Assembly: GCA_947497175.1 (NCBI GenBank)
Contig: CANMFM010000012.1
Location: 1-64,000 of the forward strand
Source of the DNA: an uncultured Aquimarina sp.
GTDB taxonomy: Bacteria; Bacteroidota; Bacteroidia; Flavobacteriales; Flavobacteriaceae
Direction of reading: 5' to 3'
DNA length: 64,000 nt
In this document: positions 55,562-64,000 of the stretch, one piece after another
Layout: each line of letters starts with the position of its first letter
Position numbering within the stretch: position 1 is the stretch's first letter
Notes under the pieces: model-generated
Databases searched by the model: none
What the model was told of the DNA's origin: nothing
What the model saw: only the letters and a program-made list of their open reading frames with translations
Translations under genes and position numbers: made by a program

Positions 55562-56644
55562 TCAGCGATACTGATGCAGTGCATTGATCAATTTTTCAAT
55601 GTCTTCTAAAGTGTTGTAAAAATGTATGCTTATCCGAATACCCGATCCTCTCATTGATGTAATTATATGGTCTTGGTTTAGTTTTTCAAAAAGTGAATAA
55701 TCGGCTTTGATATTGAAGATAGAGCTATGTTGTTTTCGCCTTAGCACAGATTCTTCAAGGAGCTGTAGTGCTTCTAATTTCTCTTTGGCAAACGCACTTA
55801 CTTCATTAATTTTTTTTTCAATGTTAGATAGTCCAATATCAGATAGTAGATCTAGCGAATATTTTAAACTTCCAAAATTGAAGGTATCAAGATGACCACA
55901 TTCAAATCGAGCGGTTAAGTTAGTATATGAACTATCAAAGTTAGAAGTATCAGAGGCTATCTTATATTCTTTTGGTGTGATTTTCTCTAGAATCCCTTTA
56001 TTAAATAGTATAAAACCATTACCATATCCCCCCAAAAGCCATTTGTATCCGCTACATCCTAAAATATCAATTCCTGATGAATTAAAGGTAAAGGTTCTGG
56101 TTCCACAAAATTGTGTTGCATCTGCAATAATAAGAAGGTTAGGATGTTTTAATTTTAAATTCTTAATAAAATCAAGATCTATTGCTATGCCGTTAATGTA
56201 TTGTACCAAGCTAAAAATGAATATATCTGGTTTGTGTGTTTTTATAGCATTTTCAATAGTACGTTCTACTTCAGCATCTATTTTTGCATAGCATATTTCA
56301 AAACCTTTGGCGGCAACAGCAAAATTAATTGAGGGGTAATCGTCATCAAGTAAAAGCACTTTGTTATCCTTTTGAAAACCGTGCAATACCGTATTAAGAC
56401 CCAAAGAAAAATTTGGAACTAATGCCGTCTCACCATTCGTATTTCCGAAAAAATTAGCAATAGTTTCGCGTACATTATTTAAAAAAGACTGTTGCTGGTC
56501 TCTAAAAGTACTGCCTTTGTTCAAAAACATTTGATCGTGCAGCTGTCTGTATTCTAACATAGAATGAGACAGTAAACCAGAAGATGCGGTATTAAGATAA
56601 GTAGTTGTAGATAAAAGAGGAAGCTCTTTTCTTAAATTCTTCAT
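55562..56644 (-). CDS. Class V aminotransferase-fold PLP enzyme
   Basis: 360 residues. TYLNTASSGLLSHSMLEY at the N-terminus, Asp contacting PLP in LIIADATQFCGTRTF, the Schiff-base Lys in GCSGYKWLLGGYGNG, and a C-terminal domain with GSGIRISIHFYN. This is the cysteine-desulfurase/isopenicillin-epimerase-like family, which also includes the EgtE C-S lyase of ergothioneine synthesis. It lies 356 nt from the egtB/egtD operon on the opposite strand, so an EgtE-like role is possible but unproven. Confidence 0.85.
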   Translation of the reverse strand: MKNLRKELPLLSTTTYLNTASSGLLSHSMLEYRQLHDQMFLNKGSTFRDQQQSFLNNVRETIANFFGNTNGETALVPNFSLGLNTVLHGFQKDNKVLLLDDDYPSINFAVAAKGFEICYAKIDAEVERTIENAIKTHKPDIFIFSLVQYINGIAIDLDFIKNLKLKHPNLLIIADATQFCGTRTFTFNSSGIDILGCSGYKWLLGGYGNGFILFNKGILEKITPKEYKIASDTSNFDSSYTNLTARFECGHLDTFNFGSLKYSLDLLSDIGLSNIEKKINEVSAFAKEKLEALQLLEESVLRRKQHSSIFNIKADYSLFEKLNQDHIITSMRGSGIRISIHFYNTLEDIEKLINALHQYR

Positions 56645-56710
56645 AAGTTAGTTATCGGTTTTTTGTTAAAACCTTTATATTTACTCGTACATTACTAAGG
56701 TACTACTAAA

Positions 56711-57652
56711 ATGTTTTCCAGAAAAAAAGAAACGCCACAAATCGATCCGCATCAACGTGAACTATATGAGCATGCAAGAAAAAGAATACTTCAGAAAAAA
56801 AGACTGTTTCAGCATTTTATTGTTTTTGCAGTGGGGTCTATTTTTATTGCAGTCCTCAATCTGGTATTTGGATTCGGTAAAGAACTAACCTTCTTTGGTG
56901 TTCATTGGTCTATAGTTGCTATTATATGTTGGTTTTTCCTTTTTACCATACATTTTTGTAATGTATGGTTGTTTAATACATTTATGGGACAAGAATGGAC
57001 GGATCGTCAAATGGAAAAGTTAATAGCCAGGCAGAAAGAAGAAATTGCTTTGATCCAAAAAGATGTAGATTTGATGTACCCCAAAGAAAATCTTGTTAAA
57101 AAGAAGGAAGAGTTTATTAAAGCAAAACAGTCTTCTGAGATGGAAGAAAAAAAAGAACCCAAACAAGTGGTTACCATGATCGCTGCGGCTGGAGAACAAA
57201 ATGAATTAGGAAAAGATAACGACCTGGTATGGCATTTACCAGATGATTTTAAACGGTTTAAACAACTAACAACAGGACATCATATTATAATGGGGCGCAA
57301 GACTTTTGAGTCTTTTCCGAAATTGTTGCCTAATCGTATCCATGTTATAATTTCCAGAAATAAAGAGTACAAAGCAGAAGGCGCTCTGGTTGTACAAAAT
57401 ATAGAAGCAGCATTAGAAATCGCCAAAAACGATCCGAAACCTTTTATTATTGGAGGAGGGGAAATATATACTATTGGACTGGAATATGCAGATGCTATCG
57501 AGTTAACCCGAGTACATGAAGGAACTTTTGAGGCGGACACTTTTTTTCCTGATATCGATACCAAGGTATGGGAATTGGTAAAAGAAGAATTTCATGATAA
57601 AGATGAAAAACACAACTATCCGTTTACCTATTTGACCTATAAAAGAAAGTAA
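56711..57652 (+). CDS. folA: 2TM domain fused to dihydrofolate reductase
   Basis: 313 residues, about twice a normal DHFR. The N-terminal 110 residues form a 2TM-domain module (YEHARKRILQKKRLFQHFIV, two helices, then FNTFMGQEWTDRQMEKLIAR), followed by a charged linker. DHFR starts near 155: VTMIAAAGEQNELGKDNDLV, WHLPDDFKRFK with the catalytic acid, HHIIMGRKTFESFP, FIIGGGEIYTIGL. The enzyme should thus be tethered to the inner membrane. It regenerates tetrahydrofolate after ThyA. Its TAA overlaps the next ATG by one base. Confidence 0.92.
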   Translation: MFSRKKETPQIDPHQRELYEHARKRILQKKRLFQHFIVFAVGSIFIAVLNLVFGFGKELTFFGVHWSIVAIICWFFLFTIHFCNVWLFNTFMGQEWTDRQMEKLIARQKEEIALIQKDVDLMYPKENLVKKKEEFIKAKQSSEMEEKKEPKQVVTMIAAAGEQNELGKDNDLVWHLPDDFKRFKQLTTGHHIIMGRKTFESFPKLLPNRIHVIISRNKEYKAEGALVVQNIEAALEIAKNDPKPFIIGGGEIYTIGLEYADAIELTRVHEGTFEADTFFPDIDTKVWELVKEEFHDKDEKHNYPFTYLTYKRK

Positions 57653-58503
57653 TGTTCTCTCCAGAACTAAAAAAACATCTTCAAAAAATACTTTCTGAAA
57701 AAATTGTAGCTATTAAGCCTTTATCAGGCGGTGATATCAATGAGGTATATCAAGTGGTAACCTCCGTGCAGAGTGTTGTTATAAAAATAAATAGTGCTTC
57801 AAAGTTTCCGGGAATGTTTAGGGCCGAATCCAAAGGGTTAGAATGTTTACTAGATACAAGCACCTTTGTAGTGCCCAAAGTTATATATTCAGGAGTATTA
57901 GAAGATGTTGCTTTTTTAATTTTAGAATACATAAATTCAAAAAATAAAACCGATAATTTTTGGGAGCTATTTGGGAGCAATTTGGCCATGATGCATAAGA
58001 AAGATCAACCCTACTTTGGTTTTGAAGAGGATAATTACATAGGAAGTCTACCACAATATAATGCCAGATGTAATTCGGCTTCAGAATTTTATATTACTCA
58101 GCGATTAGAACCTCAATTTAGACGGGCTATTCAAAATGGGTTTTCATTTTCAAATCTAGACTCCTTCTATGTCATTGTTGAAGATGAAATTCCTGTAGAA
58201 AAGCCTAGTCTACTGCACGGTGATTTATGGAGCGGAAATTATTTGGTAACACAGAATGGTATGCCTTGTTTAATCGATCCTGCTGTAGCATACGGACCAA
58301 GAGAAATGGATATTGCGATGATGCATCTTTTCGGAGGTTTTGATGCGGATGTATTTAATTCATATAACGAAATCTTTTCTCTAACAGAAAACTGGAAAGC
58401 TCGATTGTCAATCTGGCAACTTTATTATCTTTTGGTACACCTCAATATATTTGGGAGTTCGTATTATCAAAATGTGCTAAATGTGATGAAAATCTATTGC
58501 TAA
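57652..58503 (+). CDS. Fructosamine kinase family protein
   Basis: 283 residues. A kinase-like fold with ISSGGDIN-type loop (PLSGGDINEVYQVV), the catalytic loop LLHGDLWSGNYLV and the metal-binding LIDPAVAYGPREMDIAMMHL. These match the FN3K / YniA family, which phosphorylates ketosamines on glycated proteins or small amines. The ATG overlaps the DHFR stop (TAATG), so the two are translationally coupled; no functional link is obvious. Confidence 0.9.
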   Translation: MFSPELKKHLQKILSEKIVAIKPLSGGDINEVYQVVTSVQSVVIKINSASKFPGMFRAESKGLECLLDTSTFVVPKVIYSGVLEDVAFLILEYINSKNKTDNFWELFGSNLAMMHKKDQPYFGFEEDNYIGSLPQYNARCNSASEFYITQRLEPQFRRAIQNGFSFSNLDSFYVIVEDEIPVEKPSLLHGDLWSGNYLVTQNGMPCLIDPAVAYGPREMDIAMMHLFGGFDADVFNSYNEIFSLTENWKARLSIWQLYYLLVHLNIFGSSYYQNVLNVMKIYC

Positions 58504-58900
58504 TTATATACGTGTTTCTACGTATTTTTAGGTGTAAAATACTGGTTTTGATGGTGTTAATGTTGTTTTTGTGGTTTCTAACAATTACTTTTACATCAGT
58601 TTAATTAAGCAAAGACATTTGAACTCCTTAGAGTATTGTACTCCCCAATTAAATGATTTCTAGGGTCTTGGTATTTTCTCTACTTCTACTACAGAGAATA
58701 ATCCCACACATGAGTAGATAGTCCCATATCACAATGCAAATTCTGTTAGGCTGTGTTTTTAGCCTATAGAACAACGTACTTATTTTTTAAGTACATCCTA
58801 ATTATTTGTGTAATCGAATAACTGAATTTCTATTTCTCAATTAGTAGTTGAGATATGTCGATGCATATAAAAACAATGTAACCATCAAATTAGTCAACTA
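58504..58900. other. Intergenic region ahead of the surface-protein operon
   Basis: This gap should carry the promoter of the operon that begins at 58901. I saw no ORF, no strong terminator for the kinase gene and no clear dyad. Confidence 0.45.
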
Positions 58901-59440
58901 ATGAAACCACAATATACCATACTCCTTTTTTGTTTGTTTGCAATAGGAAGTTATAGTCAAGACTCTGGTCGAAGTCATGATAAAAATAAAAATACACAGT
59001 ACGCACTACTACGTTCTACAGTTGGTGTTGGGGGTGGATCAACCCATGTCTCTACAAACACAGGCAACTATATTATCAGTCATAGTATTGGGCAGAGCAG
59101 TGTAATTGGAACCTACAGTAAAAATGAATATACGCTGCGTCAAGGCTATCAACAACCTTTTATTTCGGCGAAGATAATTTCTCCAATTAATGAGAGCACT
59201 CTAAATGCAGTGCTTTATCCAAATCCGTTTCGACAATCTGTCAATATTTCGTTTAGTCACCCAATTAAGAATCCAATACAAGTTGTTTTATTTGATATCG
59301 TAGGAAAAACTATCCGTTCACAAAAACTTACAGCGTCTCAATTAGTAACAATTCCTTTAAATGAAATTTCTAAGGGAGTATATTTTTTAAGTGTCTCATC
59401 AGGGACTAAAAAATGTACAGCTAAACTTATTAAAGAATAA
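58901..59440 (+). CDS. Small T9SS-sorted surface protein (179 aa)
   Basis: Signal peptide (ILLFCLFAIGSYSQ), then a Ser/Thr/Gly-rich segment (VGVGGGSTHVSTNTGNYIIS, HSIGQSSVIGTY, YTLRQGYQQPF). The last 75 residues are a type A T9SS sorting domain (LNAVLYPNPFRQSVNISF, GKTIRSQKL, GVYFLSVSSGTKKCTAKLI). Proteins with this short GxxS-rich front are common first genes of flavobacterial surface operons. Two nt before the OmpA gene. Confidence 0.88.
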   Translation: MKPQYTILLFCLFAIGSYSQDSGRSHDKNKNTQYALLRSTVGVGGGSTHVSTNTGNYIISHSIGQSSVIGTYSKNEYTLRQGYQQPFISAKIISPINESTLNAVLYPNPFRQSVNISFSHPIKNPIQVVLFDIVGKTIRSQKLTASQLVTIPLNEISKGVYFLSVSSGTKKCTAKLIKE

Positions 59441-59442
59441 CT

Positions 59443-60675
59443 ATGAAAAAATTAATACTTATCGCGACCTGTTTTTTATGTATATCTTCTTTAAACAGTC
59501 AACAACTATACTTAGAGGCCGGAAAAACAATATCCTCTTTTGATTTCAAGAATTCATTAGGAGGAGAACTCGAAAATATTCAAGCTACAAACCACACTTT
59601 TCTAAGCCTGGGGTATCGAAAAAGCATCTTCACAGAAAGATTATTTCTAAATGCAACAAGTCATTATAGTACCTACGGGTCTATAGGGAGTGACCGGGCT
59701 TTGGATAATTTTTTTGAATGGGACATTAGCTATTTGGGAGTTAGCACTGGCTTTGATTATGAATTTTATAAACCGGGAGATTTTACTTTTTATGTAAAAG
59801 CAACTGCCGCAGCCGAATTTTTAATTCAGGGGACACAGACTTTAAATAATCAGGTTTTTAATCTGTCGGAAGAAGAGGATTTCGATACGCCCATCTATTT
59901 CTTAAGAGCGGGATTGGGAGTACAATATAGGGTGTCTAAAGAGCTTACCGCCTTTACGCAATATATGTATGGTGTTGCAGGAACCTTTAAAGATATTCAG
60001 GGAGATTTAAAGATCAATGCACATAACTTTGGCTTGGGAGTACTCATTCATCTTTCAAAAATTGAAGAAACCGAGAATCAGGAAATTATGACTCTCAAAG
60101 AAGAAGTAGAAACCAACACACAAAAAATAAAGGAACTCGAAGATAAATCTCGACAAATTTCAGAATTACGAAACGAGATAAGAACAAAGGAAGACGAAAT
60201 CAAATCGCTTCGTACCTCTATTTCCAGAGCGTTATTACCCTATACCGGAAATGAACTTACTACAAAAAAAGATGACGGAAGCATTAAGATTATTCTTGAA
60301 AGCGACTTGCTTTTTGATTCCGGCAAATGGGACATAAAACCAGAAGGAGAGAAAGCGGTTAATGCCTTAGGTGATGTGTTATCAAGAAACCCTGATATAT
60401 CTATTCTTATCGAAGGGCATACCGATAATCAACCACTTATCCCTAACAGAGATGTATCTAATAATTGGGATTTGTCCTTAAAAAGAGCTTCAGCTATTGT
60501 TGAGGTACTAAGAAACAATCAAAATCTAAATCAAAAAAACCTTACCGCTGCGGGCCGAGGCGAATACGATCCCATAGCCGATAATTCGACCGAAGAGGGC
60601 AGAGCCAAAAACCGCAGGATCGAGATTATTTTATCGCCAAAATTAGATGAACTCATAGAATTAATAAAAAACTAA
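59443..60675 (+). CDS. OmpA-family outer-membrane protein (410 aa)
   Basis: Signal peptide, then a beta-barrel-like domain at about 20-205 (ending LGVLIHLSK), a coiled coil at about 210-260 (IMTLKEEVETNTQKIKELED), and an OmpA C-terminal peptidoglycan-binding domain at about 290-405 (LLFDSGKWDIKPEGEKAV, ILIEGHTDNQPL, GRGEYDPIADNSTEEGRAKN). It should link the outer membrane to peptidoglycan, perhaps as the anchor of the neighbouring surface proteins. Confidence 0.92.
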   Translation: MKKLILIATCFLCISSLNSQQLYLEAGKTISSFDFKNSLGGELENIQATNHTFLSLGYRKSIFTERLFLNATSHYSTYGSIGSDRALDNFFEWDISYLGVSTGFDYEFYKPGDFTFYVKATAAAEFLIQGTQTLNNQVFNLSEEEDFDTPIYFLRAGLGVQYRVSKELTAFTQYMYGVAGTFKDIQGDLKINAHNFGLGVLIHLSKIEETENQEIMTLKEEVETNTQKIKELEDKSRQISELRNEIRTKEDEIKSLRTSISRALLPYTGNELTTKKDDGSIKIILESDLLFDSGKWDIKPEGEKAVNALGDVLSRNPDISILIEGHTDNQPLIPNRDVSNNWDLSLKRASAIVEVLRNNQNLNQKNLTAAGRGEYDPIADNSTEEGRAKNRRIEIILSPKLDELIELIKN

Positions 60676-60688
60676 AACCAACATAGTC

Positions 60689-62929
60689 ATGAAAAACATA
60701 ATACGTATACTGTTTTTTTTAGCAAGTATACATCTGTTAGCACAAACAGATGGGATAAGTTACCAAGCGGTTATCATAGGTCCTAATAATCAAGAATTAC
60801 CAGGAGTAGATGCCGAAGGGAATATTTTACCTAATGCCACAGTTTCTATCCGATTTACGATTATGGATGCTAATAATGGTATGGAGTATCAAGAGATACA
60901 AACTACTAATACCGATCAATATGGTAGGATTAATTTAACTATTGGTAGTGTTAATCCCGATGAGTTTACTAAAATTAATTGGGATGGAACCAGCAAGGAT
61001 CTAAAAGTCGAGATAGATTTTAGTGGTTCAGGTTCAGATTTTATAGATATGAGTCGAGAAAAACTCACTTTTTTACCCTATGGATTTCATAGAGATATTA
61101 AAGCTACGGGTAAGCTGGTCGTAGATGATGTGACCGATTTAAATAGTGAATTAACGGTCGGCGGGCCAACCCGTTTAAATAGTACTCTGGATGTTAATAA
61201 TAACAATACAACTAATCTCACAGGGGAGTTAAATGTAGATGGAATCACAAATTTAAAAAGTACACTAGGTGTAGACGGGTTAACTGATCTTAATGATGGG
61301 TTAAATGTAAACAATAATGCTCCTGCAAATTTTTCTGGAGAGTCATCTTTTGGGCTTAAAGCAACTTTTAAAGGACCAACTGCCTTTGAGGAGCCAAGTA
61401 CTTTTGTAGCTATTGATGTAGATGGTCCCTCACAATTAAATGGAAAGGTTAGTATAAATGCAAATGTAGATGGTGAAGGTGGGCAAAACAATATTGAAAG
61501 ATATCCTTTATTGGTTCAAGGAAGTAACCAGGGTATTGCAATTAAAGTAAATGGAGAAGGATCAATTGATAATAATTACATCTCATTTTGGGATCAAGAT
61601 TCTGGCAAAATGTGGGGTAGAATAGAAGGGGTGACTACACAAGAATTAGAAAATTCATCCAACTATAAAAATGCTATATCTTCTTATAATTGGAATCTTG
61701 GACTGAATATAACCGGAGTAGCACTATCGACACTTGAAGTAGCACAAGCTGTTATAGATGTAGTAGCGTCCAGTAGTTCCTCAACGGCATGTGTTGGTTT
61801 TGGAGCTTGTATTACTGCACCAATCCCCGCGTTTATAATTTCATCAGGAACAAATCTGGCAATGCGAATTGCTAATCTGGCTACTGCCGTTATAGATTTG
61901 GTGCTTAGTGAAAATGAAAGAGCCAGATTTATAGAGGAAGCCGAAGATAATATCGGTGTTTCATATGAATCGGGGGCAGGAGATTATGCCGAGTGGTTAC
62001 CCAAACAAAATTTAAACGAATTATTCATCCCTGGTGAGTTAGTAGGGGTCAAAAACGGTTTGGTTACCAAAAGTATTTGGGATGCAGAGAATGTAATGAT
62101 AGTTTCTACACGACCAATCGTATTAGGGAATATGCCACTGCAAAACAATGAAAAAAATAGTGTAAAAATAGCCTTTATGGGGCAAGTACCGGCTAGAGTA
62201 GTTGGCAATGTTAAGCCTGGTGATTATATCCTGCCAAGCGAATTAGGTAATGGCTTAGCTAAAGCTGTACATCCCGATAATATGAAAACCAGGGATTATA
62301 AAAAAATAGCTGGAGTAGCTTGGTCAACAATTTACGAAATAACAAATGGTGTGAGTCTCGTAAATGTTGCAGTCGGTATTAATGCCAATGATTTAAGCGA
62401 GGTATTAGTTAAACAGGAAAAAGCACTTCTTCAGCTTCAGACAGAATATGACGCCTTGAAAAGAGAAATTAGAGAGTCTAATATAGCATTGGCTAATTTG
62501 GTGCCGGGATATGCCAAAGCCGTTGGATTTAATGAGGATTCGAAAGAAGAGGATGTTAAGCAAAGTCAGATCCCTAAGACTATACCAAATAATTTCGTGC
62601 GGCACACTGAAGAAGATATCGTGTACTTCGATATTTCTAGAGATCATATGGTGGCATCCATAGACATGGCGAGAGAACAATACAAATCAATATTGAGTGA
62701 TGATCAAGCCGGAAAAATCCTATCACTTAATAAGACTAACAAATCGAACAGTGCTATTGAAAATATGATTAAGATTCCTCTTGAAGAACATCCATTTTGG
62801 CAAAAGATAGATTCTGATCCCGCATATAAAGAAGAGATCATACGGTTTATGCAATCGGAGTTAGAAAAAGCTTTTCATACTCATCAAGAATATGCTCATG
62901 AGTTTACTGATATGAAAGTGAAAGAATAA
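60689..62929 (+). CDS. Tail-fibre-like secreted protein (746 aa)
   Basis: Signal peptide, then a Bacteroidota module opening GISYQAVIIGPNNQELPG (about 20-130). From about 140 to 260 it has short Asn/Thr/Leu-rich repeats (LNVDGITNLKSTLGVDGLTD) like a trimeric fibre shaft. A hydrophobic segment (about 340-410) precedes DYAEWLPKQNLNELFIPGEL, ENVMIVSTRPIVLGNMP and VAGVAWSTI-like sequence, which resembles intramolecular-chaperone (Peptidase_G2-type) domains of phage tail spikes. That likeness is only by eye. A coiled coil (VLVKQEKALLQLQTEYDALK) and an acidic tail close it. No T9SS domain. Confidence 0.78.
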   Translation: MKNIIRILFFLASIHLLAQTDGISYQAVIIGPNNQELPGVDAEGNILPNATVSIRFTIMDANNGMEYQEIQTTNTDQYGRINLTIGSVNPDEFTKINWDGTSKDLKVEIDFSGSGSDFIDMSREKLTFLPYGFHRDIKATGKLVVDDVTDLNSELTVGGPTRLNSTLDVNNNNTTNLTGELNVDGITNLKSTLGVDGLTDLNDGLNVNNNAPANFSGESSFGLKATFKGPTAFEEPSTFVAIDVDGPSQLNGKVSINANVDGEGGQNNIERYPLLVQGSNQGIAIKVNGEGSIDNNYISFWDQDSGKMWGRIEGVTTQELENSSNYKNAISSYNWNLGLNITGVALSTLEVAQAVIDVVASSSSSTACVGFGACITAPIPAFIISSGTNLAMRIANLATAVIDLVLSENERARFIEEAEDNIGVSYESGAGDYAEWLPKQNLNELFIPGELVGVKNGLVTKSIWDAENVMIVSTRPIVLGNMPLQNNEKNSVKIAFMGQVPARVVGNVKPGDYILPSELGNGLAKAVHPDNMKTRDYKKIAGVAWSTIYEITNGVSLVNVAVGINANDLSEVLVKQEKALLQLQTEYDALKREIRESNIALANLVPGYAKAVGFNEDSKEEDVKQSQIPKTIPNNFVRHTEEDIVYFDISRDHMVASIDMAREQYKSILSDDQAGKILSLNKTNKSNSAIENMIKIPLEEHPFWQKIDSDPAYKEEIIRFMQSELEKAFHTHQEYAHEFTDMKVKE

Positions 62930-62972
62930 ATAAATTATAGGGGGTAGAATATTTCATTATAAAGCTGATATC

Positions 62973-64000
62973 ATGAAAAGACAAATTCTGGTTTTTCTCT
63001 TACTGGTGTGGTTTCCATTGTGTATATTATTTGCACAAGAAACCTCAATACCCGATGCAAATTTTGAACAGGCACTTGTAGATTTGGGCATTGATTCTGA
63101 TGGAGAGGTTAATGGAGTGGTGTTAACCGAAGATATTAGCACCGTTACTAATCTAAATGTAGTGGATAAAGGTATTGCCGATCTCACGGGTATCGAAGAT
63201 TTCGAAAGTTTAGAAGCACTTAATTGTTCAAATAACCAATTAACAGCTCTAAATAGTAGGCAAAATATTACTCTTTTAGATCTTAATTGTTCTTCTAATC
63301 AAATCGAAAGCTTGGATCTTTCGAATAACTCCGCTCTCAAAAAACTGAATTGCCAAGATAATTTGCTAACCAATCTTAGTTTAATTAATACTACCAATAA
63401 TGAAGCTTTTAACCCAGAATTAGAAGCTCTGGATGTCTCTTCTAATCAAATACAAAGTATTGATATTTCTAAAAATGAAATGCTGTTAAGTGTCAGGTGT
63501 TCAAATAATCAATTGACTACCTTAGAGGTGGATAGTAATACTAAATTAGAAGAATTGTTCTGCTCTAATAATCAATTAGATGCTCTAGAGGTTACTGCGA
63601 ATTTGTTTTTAAGAAATCTTTTGTGCGCTTCTAATCAAATAAAAGAATTGAATTTAGTTGAGAACGATTCGATCATTCTTCTTGATGTTTCCAGTAATCA
63701 ATTAAAGAACTTAGATGTTCGTAATAACAGATTAATTACCAATTTAACTTGTTCAGATAATCAATTAAAAGAGTTAAATCTGAGTATGAATGATTCTCTA
63801 AAGGTTTTAGGATGCTCTAATAACCAGTTAAAACTATTGGAGGTTGATAACAATACCAAATTAGAAAGTTTAATTACGGCATTTAATCAATTAGCTGATC
63901 TAAGAGTATATGTAAATCAATACTTAAAATCCATAGATGTTTCTTTTAACCTAATTTCTGAAATTGATATTAGTGAAAACGATTCAATTACCTCACTAAA
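62973..64000 (+). CDS. Leucine-rich-repeat secreted protein, 3' end outside the window
   Basis: From ATG 62973: signal peptide (QILVFLLLVWFPLCILFAQ), then IPDANFEQALVDLGIDSDGE, a common cap of Bacteroidota LRR proteins. At least a dozen LRRs of about 21 residues follow with the pattern LxxLxCSxNQLxxL (LEALNCSNNQLTAL, LKELNLSMNDSLKVL). The frame is open at the right edge. Such proteins usually end in a T9SS sorting domain; here it cannot be seen. Fourth gene of the surface operon, 43 nt after the previous stop. Confidence 0.88.
   Translation, partial: MKRQILVFLLLVWFPLCILFAQETSIPDANFEQALVDLGIDSDGEVNGVVLTEDISTVTNLNVVDKGIADLTGIEDFESLEALNCSNNQLTALNSRQNITLLDLNCSSNQIESLDLSNNSALKKLNCQDNLLTNLSLINTTNNEAFNPELEALDVSSNQIQSIDISKNEMLLSVRCSNNQLTTLEVDSNTKLEELFCSNNQLDALEVTANLFLRNLLCASNQIKELNLVENDSIILLDVSSNQLKNLDVRNNRLITNLTCSDNQLKELNLSMNDSLKVLGCSNNQLKLLEVDNNTKLESLITAFNQLADLRVYVNQYLKSIDVSFNLISEIDISENDSITSL

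Noticed and set aside
63200..64000. Possible CRISPR or satellite-like repeat near the right edge
   Set aside because: The about 63-nt periodicity is leucine-rich-repeat coding sequence in one open frame, not spaced identical repeats.

Overview
The window is AT-rich chromosomal DNA of a marine-type member of the Flavobacteriaceae (Bacteroidota), possibly Aquimarina-like; the genus is a guess. The support is type IX secretion (T9SS) sorting domains at the C-termini of secreted proteins, SprB-type repeats, a DUF5686 outer-membrane protein, LytTR and TPR histidine-kinase signalling, an M57 'HEIGH' protease, TAnnTTTG promoter elements, no Shine-Dalgarno pattern, and the gene order etfBA / bifunctional nuclease / nupC / thyA / folA. 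No rRNA, tRNA, CRISPR array, insertion sequence or prophage was seen.

Layout. 1-5500: a left-truncated M23 peptidase and two sets of signalling genes (an orphan LuxR-type regulator; a TPR histidine kinase with an overlapping LytTR regulator). 5700-7440: an M57 metalloprotease lipoprotein, a small gene remnant and an unrecognised protein with a putative C-terminal helix-turn-helix. 7963-28498: the most unusual part, an about 20 kb run of exported proteins all on the + strand. It holds a 1609-aa protein of unknown family, an FN3-repeat protein, a SprB-repeat protein with a T9SS signal, an 1828-aa polymorphic-toxin-like protein with an HELGH metallopeptidase module and a pre-toxin-like region, a separate signal-peptide-bearing toxin candidate coupled by ATGA to a 91-aa immunity candidate, and an outer-membrane barrel with a C-terminal coiled-coil extension.

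28552-31321: a molybdate uptake operon (modA, stand-alone Mop protein, modB, modC). 31571-35243: small or accessory genes (pentapeptide-repeat membrane protein, methyltransferase, nitroreductase, Ala/Glu-rich lipoprotein). 35420-38793: a predicted DNA-repair operon (DUF559 nuclease-like protein, radical SAM protein, DUF4130 protein) divergent from an XRE/S24 LexA-like repressor, with two matching WTGGAA-N3-TTCCAW sites between them, one at each promoter. 38783-46865: App1-type phosphatase, membrane pyrophosphatase, soluble pyrophosphatase, DUF5686 protein and pyruvate dehydrogenase E1 beta.

46943-46970 is a 28-bp near-perfect palindrome between pdhB and etfBA. 47029-58503 holds electron transfer flavoprotein, bifunctional nuclease, nucleoside transporter, thymidylate synthase, a TonB-domain protein, ergothioneine genes egtB/egtD with a DUF427 gene, a class V PLP enzyme, a membrane-anchored dihydrofolate reductase fusion and a fructosamine-kinase-like protein. 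58901-64000 is a surface-protein operon: T9SS-sorted protein, OmpA-family protein, a tail-fibre-like protein and a leucine-rich-repeat protein cut off by the right edge.
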